DNA of 64,000 bases, from the NCBI GenBank assembly GCA_004352715.1, contig SCFE01000045.1, positions 1,711,715-1,775,714 of the forward strand, given 5' to 3'. Shown here one piece after another: positions 11,490 through 23,061 of this stretch; the stretch's first letter is position 1, and every line of letters begins with the position of its first letter. The DNA is from Hofstenia miamia. Taxonomy: Eukaryota > Xenacoelomorpha > Acoela. The notes beneath the pieces are model-generated. The model saw only the letters and a list, made by a program, of their open reading frames with translations, searched no databases and was not told the DNA's origin. The position numbers were made by a program, and so were the translations under genes.

Positions 11490-13080
11490 AAATGAAGTAT
11501 CCTCATCCATTCATATGGGTCATTTAGAGGAGAGAAGACTAAATGCAAAAAGGATCAAAAGCAGTTGAGGATTTAACCTACTACTCTGACTTTGTGTGTA
11601 GTGACTAGTATAGGGAAAGCACCAGTCCCTCTCCCCATCTGGCCCTAGTGGTGAAGTAAGCTGAAATTGAATGTATTTCAATACAGATTAAACTCTTCAA
11701 ATTGAATTCCACTAGGGGAGTTTGAGATGACAATGTCATGCAGGCTCTGTGAATCATTATTGTTTGCACTACAAAGTTCAAAAAACAAAAATAAGTGGAG
11801 AGACCAAAAATAGAAAGAGACCTATTTTGTGTATTTCAATGTAGTGAACCCATTTACCTGCTGGTACATCAAGTGTCTTTAAAAAGTGAACAGTAGAAAA
11901 TAAAATTTGAACTTTGCTAAGATGGCAAATTACAGATGAACAACATTTGTCACCACAGCTTTGACTTATTTTCATACCAGATAATTTTCAAAGCACCTTT
12001 ACACAATTGAATTAACAACAAAATGCACATATTGTGGAATAAGTGCATCAATTATATATTTAAATTTCAACATTGATAAATTTAGTTCTTTTGTAAACTG
12101 TGCAATTTTAGCTTAGTTGTTTCCATTAAATTATTACACAATATTTTTGTTAGCTTAAAGGGATATTGTACAGAACCTGTTCTATTTACTCATGTTAGCA
12201 ACAATGTACTATTGTTTGATTCCTTCACCAGTTTCATTTGTATAAATATGCATGATTTATTCATTTTAAATCAGCAGTAATTCTTAGTAAATCCTTTTTT
12301 ACCTTATTATCTTGACTTTACTTTTATAAAATGTGTTTCTAATGTTTCAACTGCATCATTTAAGGACATCTATTCAGTGAACAAGCTGGTTAATGGCCAT
12401 CCTTTAACTACATTAGGCATGTGGTTAAGGCACTTGTACTGCTATTCATCCACAATGAAATTTATTGTTATTGCTTTCACCTAAACTGCATGAGATGAGA
12501 AATACACTGAGCTTAGGTTATTTTACTTAGCACTTAGGTTCACTAATTGCACCCAAGAGTTAGGGCTTCTTGTTTCCTAATCTAATTAGGGCTCTAGTCT
12601 TATATGACTCTTCTAAAAGGTTATCTGTACTGGGTTGGCTGAGTGTGGCCACTCTTCCCTAACATGATCTCCTGTTTACTTTTAACTTTAATTAGGATAG
12701 GGTATAATAGCAGAAGGAGTTAGTTAATTTTGTAGCATCAGTCAATCCATGCATCAACTCAAAACACTCAATAAGATAGAATAGTAGGAATGCATACTGA
12801 AATTTCTCCCTGATGCCACAATATTAGTGAAAATATTTAGAAATATTTACAAGTTATATTAATTAGTAAAATAATTTCTCCTGTGATATTTATAGTTTAG
12901 TGAACATTATTATGTCACTGGTAGCTTGCCACAGCAGTGTGTTGGACTATTTGTTGTTGTCCAAGTTAACTCACATATTAAAGCATAAGTGCAATTTGAA
13001 TGAATGAAGCAAGTATTTGGTTGTAAATGAAATCTGTATATAATTACCAACTCTGTACTGCTTTTTTAATGAAACATTTG
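11490..13080. other. Non-coding, with one short inverted repeat
   Basis: No convincing gene. An inverted repeat is at 11643-11718. The four bases before 13081 (tttg) are the left target duplication of the LTR element. Confidence 0.5.
11643..11718. repeat. Short inverted repeat
   Basis: CCCTAGTGG at 11643-11651 faces CCACTAGGGG at 11709-11718, with a loop of about 57 bases. This is a possible hairpin or small transposon terminus; no further evidence. Confidence 0.35.
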
Positions 13081-14026
13081 TGTAGAGTCACTCAGGGACT
13101 TTTGAGAAATTTTCTTTAGTATTTATTTGCTATATTTTGTATTTTACGTCAGCATGACGTCACATTAATTATTTCAATATTAGGTTGCTACTGTTGGTTT
13201 GCTGTCCCCTCAATGGTGCTTATTTTTGTATTGCTCAAATTTAATTTATGAGGGAAACAAATGATTTAGCTTGATTAAACTACATTGACAAATCTATTGT
13301 AAACAAAGGCAGGTAATAAATGCAATTTTTGTATAAAACTAAGAGAAATTGTAGAGAATGGTTAATAGATTTTATCTAGCTTCAACTACTGTTTTACCAT
13401 CATATTTTCTTTTATTATTATTTTGATATGAAGATAATTGCTTAAGATCAGCGACAATTTGGGAGTACTTTCTGAAGTACAGGGCAACATGTAGCTCCTG
13501 GAGGTCTTTTAGACTATTCAGCCCAAATTGTGGACCAATTAGGTTATGTATGCAGTTAGGTATAGGTTAATAATAAGCCTCTCATTCGAAGTTCAACATG
13601 TACATGCACTTATACAACCTAACACTGTGATGATACCATGCTGTTGGCTAGCACAAATGTCTGGTAATTACAGACTATTTAATAGTGAGATGAGAGATAA
13701 CAATGAAAATGAGATCCTTTATTTTTTGATATGAGATAGAAATTAAAAGTGAGACAAATAGGGTAGCACCAGTCACTATGGTTAAGCACTTTACTTCACT
13801 CTGGAGACTTTGCTTCAGCTGGAAGCCATACAAATTGGTCATCTTGGATTTTACCTAAAGTAGTCAATTACTTGGATGAATTACTGATGTTATATCTATA
13901 AGTTTATAAGTTCTTTTCTATTCAAATTTCTGGAATCATGGCTGTTTTTGTATGAATGCTATGTAAACCTTCTGCAGAGTCAATTAGTTTTCTAGTCAAA
14001 TTACCCTACCAGCCCATGATTCTACA
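13081..14026 (+). repeat. 5' LTR (946 bp)
   Basis: Begins TGTAGAGTCACTCAGG and ends CATGATTCTACA, immediately followed by TGG of the primer-binding site. By eye it differs from the 3' LTR at about 35 of 946 positions. It contains AATAAA at 13315-13320 as a possible polyadenylation signal and TGACGTCA at 13155-13162. Small ORFs inside (for example 13546-13734) are not genes. Confidence 0.92.
13155..13162. promoter_or_regulatory. CRE/ATF-like palindrome in the 5' LTR
   Basis: TGACGTCA is the consensus cAMP-response (CREB/ATF) site. It lies about 75 bp into the LTR, in the presumed U3, and is also intact in the other LTR (32475-32482). Function is inferred only. Confidence 0.45.
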
Positions 14027-14044
14027 TGGTGACTGTGACAGGAT
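14027..14044 (+). promoter_or_regulatory. Primer-binding site
   Basis: TGGTGACTGTGACAGGAT directly follows the LTR's terminal CA. A TGG start next to the LTR is the standard primer-binding-site layout, pairing with the CCA end of a tRNA. I cannot name the tRNA. Confidence 0.65.
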
Positions 14045-14448
14045 GCTGACGTGATAACTATCTAATTTTGTTGTTTCTTTTGATAGTCTGGATGTCAGTT
14101 GGTTTTTCGTTTTTTTGGTGTGTATCAGCTGGGATAGTTGTTTCCCCTGATTGCTGTAAGACTTCAGTGTAAGTTCACCAACTGATGTGTACCTTAACTT
14201 CCCCACTCTTGGATGATGACGATGAAACTCTTAGTGTGTCTTGTTTGGCTGGTGCCATCTGTTAAACTCCTTATTTTGTCTTACTTTCTCAGTGCTTTAT
14301 GTGTTGGATTTAGTACCAAATGCTGCCTTGTTCCCCAATTTGGTTGGTTACTTGTCACTACTTCTATGAGCCTGTGTTTTCTTTTGTGTTTGTGGAAGTG
14401 CTCCCTACTGTCAGTTATTGGAAATTATTGTTCTTTGATTAAGTTGTT

Positions 14449-15802
14449 ATGGATTCTAGTTGTATGGTTACTTATTCTCCTACTTTTGGGACTTCTCTGA
14501 TTCAGAGTATCCCCTGTACAAGCATTGGTAGCCCAAACATTACCCCTTGTTCCATTGGACCTTCACTCAATTTGTCTCAGCCCAATTCTCCTACACCAAT
14601 TACACAGAGGATGGATCAGAATGCTTCAACCATCCATTATAGCAATGCCAGCACCATGAGCCCAGGATTTCACCAAAACTTGCACCATATTTTGAACACT
14701 CAGAATGCTCCTCCAATTCCTAGTTGTCCTCACAGCCATGTTAGTGCCATGAATCAGTCCATTCCGCATTTTGATATCCACCATGCCAAAATTGAACATT
14801 TAAAAGAGGCCTTATCTCAGCAACTGGCATTGAGGATGGAAAGTGAACACCACGTGGAGTCTCTCCAGGCTGAAATTAATACACAGCACATGGCATACCA
14901 GAGAATGGAGAGACAGATGCTAGAGTCAACCATTGCCTTAGAACTGCAGATTCACGAATTAAAGAATGCTGTTAGTAATTCAAACCACTGAGATGAGGTG
15001 CCTTTATGCCAAAACGATGAGTATGTAACTCATGCCACATGCAATGAAACCTTGGATGAATTAGCCAAAAGGATCATTGGTCAAGTGGAGCAGATGGTTA
15101 AATCAGTCAATGTGAGCCACCCTGAACATACAGCTCATTCTTTCAAAACTCTCCAGTAGTCCTTAACTCCGTTCCACTCTGCACAAATGCTCTGAGTAGT
15201 CACCCCATATTTGCATAATCACTTATTAATTGGGTTTTTTGAAGATCATTATCAGGCTCCACACATCAAGCATCAGTATAAAACTCTGCTGTGTGACATG
15301 TCATTTAAGTTCGGTGATGACATAAGGAATTATATCACCCAGGTCAAGTGACTATTTTGATTGAGCAGCCTATTGTGCAAGTACTCATGACATGATCTTT
15401 TTTCCTATATATGTTGGGGTTTTCCTCCATCCACCAGGAACAGGCTAGAAGTCAAGTGTGATCTGGAAGGAAGCCTGCATGAAATTATCTGAAAAGCCAT
15501 CAGTGTGGTTTACATGCTGCATAACTCCTAGCAAATCAACAAGGATGTTACCAGTCTCTCTGGTGTGAAAAAAACTCGAAATGAGGAAGCCCACAATTTC
15601 TAAAAAGGGATTTGATCTGTTCTCAGTCAAATGTTTTACTTGTGGAGAAAAGGGGCACCTCAAGTCTCAATGTAAAGCCAATATACAAATAATCACTGAA
15701 GGCAAAGGATTTATTGTCAATGATCCCAACGCATCATCTCAGGTTGAAGACCTCATTGATCTAGCAACTGATGATCCTACCACATTGCAAGATTTAAATT
15801 AG
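14449..15802 (+). pseudogene. gag: gag of LTR element, first assembly copy
   Basis: The frame starts at ATG 14449 with a Ser/Pro/Asn-rich stretch, then a helical region (HLKEALSQQLALRMESEHHV) before a stop at 14989. The same frame continues past that stop (ETLDELAKRIIGQVEQMVKS) with more stops. A frameshift leads to a classic CCHC zinc knuckle, CFTCGEKGHLKSQC (C-x2-C-x4-H-x4-C), at about 15632-15673, which binds the RNA genome during packaging. The gag frame closes with TAG at 15800-15802, directly after a TTTAAAT heptamer. Inactive because of stops and the frameshift. The Leu/Val-rich ORF at 14213-14500 upstream is leader sequence in another frame. Confidence 0.75.
15793..15799 (+). promoter_or_regulatory. 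Candidate -1 ribosomal frameshift heptamer
   Basis: In the gag frame the codons are GAT TTA AAT TAG, so T-TTA-AAT fits the X-XXY-YYZ slippery pattern. A one-base backward slip places the ribosome on TTA GCT GGA, which is the open protease frame. GGAG and CTCC can pair a few bases downstream (about 15805-15818), at usual spacing. The same site is at 25888-25894 in the second copy. Confidence 0.5.
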
Positions 15803-18800
15803 CTGGAGCACCACCTCCTTTCAAACATGCACAGAACATCCTAGTTGTCACCCAGCTTATAAGGAAAAATCTGATACCTGTAGAGATAAATGGAAACATA
15901 TTCAATGCTACTGTCAACACTGGAGCCACTGCTTCCATCATAAGCAACAAATGTTGCCGAGGGCTGTGCTTCAGCTGAGAGTCCTTAGACCCCTCTTGTG
16001 TTAAGCTCATTGACGCTTCAGGAAACCCTCTCTCTCTCAAAGGGAAATTACAGGATGATTTGATTAGGATTCATGCTGAACCATTTGATGTGGATCTCCT
16101 TGTTATAGATACTTCTGATGAAAGACTCCCTTATGATCTCATATTGGGAAATGATTTATTAGAAAGGAATTCTTGTGTAATAGATTATAAGAATAACATG
16201 ATAGCCATCAAAGATCAGGAAGCCACACAACTTGCTACCATCCCTGAGAAGGAGATCATTTTTGATCTAATTGAGCCCATTTCAATTGAACTGAAACATT
16301 GGACTAGGGTTGCAGTTTCCTCTGGAAATGACATTAACAGGATGTTATGATAGCAGAACAATGAGGCAAATACATCTGCAGAGTCTCATTCTCACCCAAC
16401 TTATGCAAGGTTTCTAATGTGAAGACACATGTCACCATCTTAAACAGAGCAAACTTCCCTGTTAGAATTGGAGCCTCACAATTACAACTTATAGGAGTGC
16501 CAGTCAGGGTTGAGAACATACCAATAACCTGTTTGTTGATTTGCACCACAGTTCATGATTTGGGAGAGCTGACTAGTCTGGTCAAGGTGCCTCCAGTTAC
16601 TAATAGTTCTCATCCTCATCTAGATCAACAAGAGAGAAAATCTTTGATCTCCCTTCTTCATAGCAAACATGAAGTGTTCAACTATGGAATGATAAGTGTT
16701 GGCCAGGCTGTTGGTGAAGAACATGTTATAGAGTTAAAGCACAATAAGCTGATCAGACTGCCAGTCTGCAGAGTTCCCAAAAATCTCAAGCCAGAATATG
16801 AAAAAATTTTAAGAGACTTAATTGAGAGTGGGATCATTCAGGGGAGTAACAGCCCCTATGCAGCCCCAACAGTGTTCATTCAATAAGGTGAGAAATACAG
16901 GTTGTGTATTGATTTTCAAAAATTAAATGACATCACAATCAAGGATGCCTATCCTTTACCCAGAATTGAGGATGACTTATGGGGTTTCTCAATTATTATG
17001 GCATGTTCCTCCTGGACTTGGCGGAGAAGACCCAAACCATATCTAACCTACTTAAGAAGTCCATCAAGTTCAAGTGGACCTGGCAAGAGCAAGAAGCATT
17101 GGAAGGTATTAAGTGTGAACTCAAGAAAATACCCTCATTAAACACTCCTGATTAGACAAAAGACTTCATCATTGACTGTGATGCCAGTACAGTAGCTATC
17201 AGTGGAGTACTAAGCCAAAAAATCAATGGAATCAAAAGCCCCATCCAGTATTTCAGCAGGAAGTTGTGAGCTTCAGAAAAAAATTATGGAGCAACAAAGT
17301 GCAAGATGCTGGCTTTAGTTGAGTTATTAAAGAAATTCCAATATTTTATTTTGGGACGCAAATTTCATCATGCACACCAACAACAGTGCCCTTGCATGGT
17401 TGAAGAAATTCAGTGGCAACAAATCCAACATTGTAGCTTGTTGGATCAAGTACCTAAACAATTTTTTTTCATTTTCAATCTGGCACTGCCCCAGTTGACT
17501 CCATTTAAATGCTGACTACTGGACGGCATTACCTAGCTATGAAAGAGACCTCAAGAAGCCCACTGGGGAAATGGTTCCATTTTCTTTCATCCCTCATACT
17601 GAATATAATCTAATCCCAGAGATCAACACAGATTGTAATGGCAAACCCATCCTAGCCATCTTAGTATGAGAAGAGATTTCAGAGGAGGAAATAATGTACC
17701 ATCAATGCTGTGATTGGATATTAGATCAAATCATGAAGAGAATGTAGGATCCCTATTTTCCCACTTCTCTAGAAGTGAATCAATACTTTAACTGCTACAA
17801 TTGGCAGACAAATGAGAATGGATTACTGTATGTCAAGAGTTGAAATAACAACTGACTCTCCATTCCAGAATACTTTAGGAGAGATCTTGATTGCAGAATT
17901 CATGAAAGGGGGCATTTAGGCATACTTCAGACTGAAAAAACTTTTAACTCCAGGTATGTCACGATCAGCATAAGAGCTGCTGTCACAGACATCATCAACA
18001 AATGTGAGAAATGCCTTTTATATAACACTAACCACTTCCCCCAGCAGAGGGCCAAGCTCAAGTCTTGAGCAGCAGAATGTCCTAACAAACTTGTTCAAGT
18101 CGACCTTGAACAGTTATCATGAGATGATGATGGGTTCCAATACATCCTTGTTATGGTCGACCACTTTACAAAATTTGCTCACATGATTCCCTTAAGCAGT
18201 ACAACAGCAGAAAGAGTGGCAGAAAAAATCGTGAAAGAGTGGGTGTTGAAGTATGGACCCATGAGGAAATTAGTCTCTGAACATGGCCCTTAGTTTGAGA
18301 GCAACCTCCTCCATGCCTTAATGAAAGAACTGGAGATCATTCATGAACTAACTACTGCCTATCACCACCAAGCAAATGGCCTAGTAGAACAATTGAATCA
18401 GACTCTCATAAAATTAGTTTGATTTGCTTTATCTCAGGCTGCTGTAAAGAAATGGAGACATGTTATCAAATGCATAGAATATTTTTATAATACATCTGTT
18501 CACACAACTACAGGCATGAGCCCATTTAAAGCAATGTTTGGTCATGAAGCCACCTCCTCCTTAATGATGATTTTTCCAAATTATGCAGAGAAAAGCACAC
18601 ACCTCTATGTTAACTGATTAATTCAAGACATGCAACAAATCCATCTTACCATCTGCCACAACACCAATCAATCCAGTATATGGCAGAAGAAAACATTCAA
18701 CAAAAAGCTATATGGTGAACCACACAAATGAGGTGATCAAGTCTTTGCTTATCTCCCTCACATAACAATGGATAGCAATCAAGTATGTAAACTTGCTAAT

Positions 18801-18914
18801 GATTGGCAAGGTCCTTTCACTATAGAAAAGGTTCTTGACCATAACACTTATACTTTAAACAATGGTAAAACAGTACACTTTCAGCAGCTCAAACAAGCAA
18901 TTAAGGATATATAG
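15799..18914 (+). pseudogene. pol: pol of LTR element (protease, RT, RNase H, integrase), first assembly copy
   Basis: Protease: about 15799-16350; the active-site triad reads N-T-G-A (VNTGATASII) instead of D-T-G-A, and the ILGNDLLERN segment follows. RT: PVCRVPKNLKPEYEKILRDL, then SGIIQGSNSPYAAPTVFI, YRLCIDFQKLND and DAYPLPRIEDDL; at about 16980 it jumps to FLNYYGMFLLDLA of the thumb, so the catalytic core with the YxDD box is missing. RNase H: DFIIDCDASTVAISGVLSQK. Integrase: H-x3-H and C-x2-C zinc site near 17900-18015; catalytic positions VQVD, SEHGP (usual D is E) and GLVEQ; GPY/F-type motif DWQGPFTI. The frame ends at TAG 18912-18914. Stops and frameshifts are numerous. Confidence 0.85.
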
Positions 18915-19229
18915 AATGTAATAATAGATGACAATACTGAATTTACATTAGTTGATAAGTGTTGATACATATGAAAAATATGAGAACTTAACTAGCAACT
19001 GTGATGACGCCCTCAACATCTCGACCCTACATGGAGAGAAACATATCCCCACATGCATGAGAGGAGCTAGCCACCTCTTTACCAAAAACTTTTAAACCTA
19101 GATTACCCTCTAGTGAATTACAACTTGTAAACCCCCCCCCCCAATTAAGTGGCTCAATAGCCCCCTCAACCTCTTCAGCCAGAACTTCCACCATCAGATC
19201 ACAGAAGACCAAAGATTAGAAGAAAGAAA

Positions 19230-20083
19230 ATGTCCAAGGTTGTTGGTGAAGAAACTTTGCATCCATTCTACATAGCCACCAGAAAAGCTACCATGATCAT
19301 ACATGATAACATATCTGAGGAGATGAAGAACCAACTCTGCTGAACCTATAATGGTCGAGAAATGAACTGTTCAATAGATATAATACCCTTCATGATAGAT
19401 GCAGCTTGTTGCCTGAAGGTCAACACAATCATCTGCTATGATTCAAGAATGTTGGAGGGAGTTAGTCACCTCTACTGGCGCAGCACCATGCATATATTCT
19501 TCAACAATGATTTCAACATATATAATATATGTCAATTCCTGAATAGCAGAAAAACAATAGACAGCTTTGAATGTGTCAACGTAGACTTTAACAATCTCTT
19601 GGTAATATATTTTCTAAGAGTACATGAAATCCAAATGGATTCTATTATGGAGCAAATTGAAATAGTGTAGAGAATAGCTAAAGTGGAAGGCATTCACCTC
19701 ATGATGATACTGAGAGATGAATACAAAGAGACCATGCCAGAAACAATTGAAAATCTACATTTCTGAATGGAAAATTTCACAATCTTTTCTAAAGACAACT
19801 ACCAATCCCTCCTACCTTATGTCATGAATCAGTTAGAGATAACAAAATTACTATACACTGATTTATTGTTATGCCAACAAGTGCCATCACACCAGTTAGC
19901 TGTTGATCACAAACTCATCATTGATGTCATACTACAAGCACAGACTCTAGAAGTAACAGATCCGCATACCTCTTCACTCCACACCATTACAGATATGCAT
20001 GTTAGTTTTGCCTTTGCACAGAGCAAACAAACCCTCAATGAGATCAAAACCATCTGGTCTGACATCAAAGCTGACATTAACCC
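19230..20083 (+). pseudogene. Post-pol ORF, first assembly copy, cut by gap
   Basis: Same sequence as the start of the post-pol region at 29325-32383 (see there). One frame with stops runs from MSKVVGEETLHPFYIATRK to the gap at 20084. Function unknown. Confidence 0.55.
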
Positions 20084-21083
20084 NNNNNNNNNNNNNNNNN
20101 NNNNNNNNNNNNNNNNNNNNNNNNNNNNNNNNNNNNNNNNNNNNNNNNNNNNNNNNNNNNNNNNNNNNNNNNNNNNNNNNNNNNNNNNNNNNNNNNNNNN
20201 NNNNNNNNNNNNNNNNNNNNNNNNNNNNNNNNNNNNNNNNNNNNNNNNNNNNNNNNNNNNNNNNNNNNNNNNNNNNNNNNNNNNNNNNNNNNNNNNNNNN
20301 NNNNNNNNNNNNNNNNNNNNNNNNNNNNNNNNNNNNNNNNNNNNNNNNNNNNNNNNNNNNNNNNNNNNNNNNNNNNNNNNNNNNNNNNNNNNNNNNNNNN
20401 NNNNNNNNNNNNNNNNNNNNNNNNNNNNNNNNNNNNNNNNNNNNNNNNNNNNNNNNNNNNNNNNNNNNNNNNNNNNNNNNNNNNNNNNNNNNNNNNNNNN
20501 NNNNNNNNNNNNNNNNNNNNNNNNNNNNNNNNNNNNNNNNNNNNNNNNNNNNNNNNNNNNNNNNNNNNNNNNNNNNNNNNNNNNNNNNNNNNNNNNNNNN
20601 NNNNNNNNNNNNNNNNNNNNNNNNNNNNNNNNNNNNNNNNNNNNNNNNNNNNNNNNNNNNNNNNNNNNNNNNNNNNNNNNNNNNNNNNNNNNNNNNNNNN
20701 NNNNNNNNNNNNNNNNNNNNNNNNNNNNNNNNNNNNNNNNNNNNNNNNNNNNNNNNNNNNNNNNNNNNNNNNNNNNNNNNNNNNNNNNNNNNNNNNNNNN
20801 NNNNNNNNNNNNNNNNNNNNNNNNNNNNNNNNNNNNNNNNNNNNNNNNNNNNNNNNNNNNNNNNNNNNNNNNNNNNNNNNNNNNNNNNNNNNNNNNNNNN
20901 NNNNNNNNNNNNNNNNNNNNNNNNNNNNNNNNNNNNNNNNNNNNNNNNNNNNNNNNNNNNNNNNNNNNNNNNNNNNNNNNNNNNNNNNNNNNNNNNNNNN
21001 NNNNNNNNNNNNNNNNNNNNNNNNNNNNNNNNNNNNNNNNNNNNNNNNNNNNNNNNNNNNNNNNNNNNNNNNNNNNNNNNNNN
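20084..21083. other. Assembly gap, exactly 1000 N
   Basis: A run of 1000 N. The round length indicates a scaffold gap of unknown true size. Any long ORF spanning it is meaningless. Confidence 0.99.
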
Positions 21084-22050
21084 CAACGCCCATGATATTT
21101 CCCTCATGCTTAAGTCCTGCAAGTTGTCTGGTCTTTGCTATCCTGACGGCGGCCCATCCTTTGTCATTCACGAAACCTCCTCAACTCTTTCCATCCACTT
21201 AAAGCATCTCTTCTACATTTACTCCTCTAAGCGTTTTCCGCCTTGCTGGAGAACATCTTGGATCTCTCCGCTGTTAAAATCTAATCAGCTTCCCTCCTCT
21301 CAAGTTATTACTTCTTATAGTTCAATAGCTATTCTTTCTCGGCTGTCAATCATCTTTGAGCGCCTTGTCTTTCGTTACTGCTATTTCCGCTCTGATCATA
21401 ATGATCCTGGTTGCATTATCTTTCTTGACATTTCTAAAGCTTTTGATCGGCTCCCTCATTCTATTCTTCTTGACAAATTTAGTTTATTTGGTTTTGATGC
21501 TGATTTCATAGAACTCTTCCAGTCTTTCCTGTCAAATCGTCTTCAGTGTGTCAAAATCAACTCGTCTATTTCTTCTTCTGCTCTTGTCTCTAATGGTGCT
21601 CCACAAGGTTCTGTGTTTGTTGTTCTCTTCTTACTAGTTGTTATCAACGACCTCCCTCAATCTGTCCTCAACTCATCCTGTCTACTGTTCGTCGATGACA
21701 CTGCGATTTTCAACTTTGGTTGTTCTTTTGCCTCCAATATTACCTCTGATCTTGAAATTTTTTGCACTTGGTCTTCTGTTAACCATCTTGATTTTAGCCC
21801 AACCAAGACATGTGGAATTTCCTTTTCTATATCTCTCCATTCTGATCTGCCGTTCTCTGTGAACTTTTCTCCTCATCATACTCATCTTGGAGTTCAACTT
21901 GTTCCTAACTTAAATTGGTCTGGTCATGTGTCCTTGCGCCTCCCTTTAATTCCACGGCTGCTGTGAAACTCTCTTCGTTCAAGTCCATTGCTGTGCCATT
22001 CTTCTCTACGCTTCTCCCTGTTGGTTGCCTTCTCGTTTTATAAGCTCCTA
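21084..22050 (+). pseudogene. Non-LTR retrotransposon reverse transcriptase fragment
   Basis: Open from the gap to a stop at 21964-21966. Recognisable RT blocks are IIFERLVFRY (motif 2 region), FLDISKAFDRLPHSILLDKF (motif A with catalytic D), NGAPQGS (motif B), LLFVDDTAIF (motif C, FVDD in place of the usual F/YADD) and HLGVQLVPNLNWSGHV after the core. The usual segment between motifs 2 and A is shortened, suggesting an internal deletion. After 21966 a shifted frame continues (KLSSFKSIAVPFFSTLLPVG) to about 22045. The piece uses C/T-rich codons, unlike the AT-rich CR1 copies at 49-61 kb, and resembles Jockey/CR1-type RTs. It lies on a contig probably misplaced between two halves of the LTR element. 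Confidence 0.75.
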
Positions 22051-23061
22051 CAAGTAGTTGCAAGTGATACGTTATATAATAAAATTTCGCATTTCTTGAG
22101 TTATTAATTTTCAGCCTAATGCATGCACTTTGCAGTTTTGTATTATAAATTTAATTTTCGTAGGTAAAATGGTATAACGTGGCTTTAAGAGAAAACACTG
22201 GATTACCAAAAGTTAGGATTATTGGACCAAATCAGCGCTCAGACGCTATCTGTACCCAATTTCTGTCAATTAACCCTTGGAAAGTTATTTAATCATAACG
22301 TCGTTAAACAGGGCATGTCCAATGTACAAGAGGCATCCCAATTACAACTACAATTTCAAATCCTAGATATTTACTTCGAATTTCGATTTGCTCATCTTGT
22401 CAATATGGATGTGTATATCAATTCACCTTATTGAACTTAAGCCAGATAAATACATCGTCTTTGATCGGCTTTGGGCTATTCTACATATTAAGTTTAACAT
22501 GATTATACATTTAAATGGATATTTATCCCTAAACTAAGCGAAAAATGCACTAATATTCTCTAATATTGCTAAATACTGTAAACATACATCTTAACTATAA
22601 AGCTTTACTAATAATTGATCCATTTGGCGGTTTTAGTGTTAAGTTTAGTTACTAGTTTAAATAATAGGTTGATTATGTTATCCCTGTTATCTTTTTAAAT
22701 ACTTAAGCCGTAAATGCTTTGGTAGAGGTATTTTAAGTAAAGACTTTGTAGTATGACCAGTATTTTAAAATATGCATTTTCCAAGCAGCTTTATTTTCTA
22801 AATAAATATTTTCCACAAACACACCACCTTGTGTTAAAATCATATATAAATTGCATTGGCAAATGCAATCGCTTACTTTGCCTTGACTGTCATTAATATA
22901 GTTCACATGGATATGTTTACTTATGTAATTTATCTGAAAATACCTTAAAATGATTATAAATGTCCTCAGGCAATATTTTTCTTTCAAAAAATACATTTAT
23001 TGAATCGGAATAAGTCTTCTATTGATCTAGCTTGATATACTCCTAAATTGTATGAATTGAA
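22051..23061. other. Non-coding remainder of the inserted contig
   Basis: AT-rich sequence with no recognised feature. Confidence 0.5.

Noticed and set aside
14213-14500. 95-codon Leu/Val-rich ORF, membrane-like
   Set aside because: It lies in the leader of the LTR element and overlaps the gag start in another frame; its hydrophobicity follows from T-rich sequence.
19767-21966. Long ORFs of 360-655 codons spanning the first N gap
   Set aside because: They exist only because N runs are read as open. The real parts are the post-pol region (left) and an RT fragment (right).
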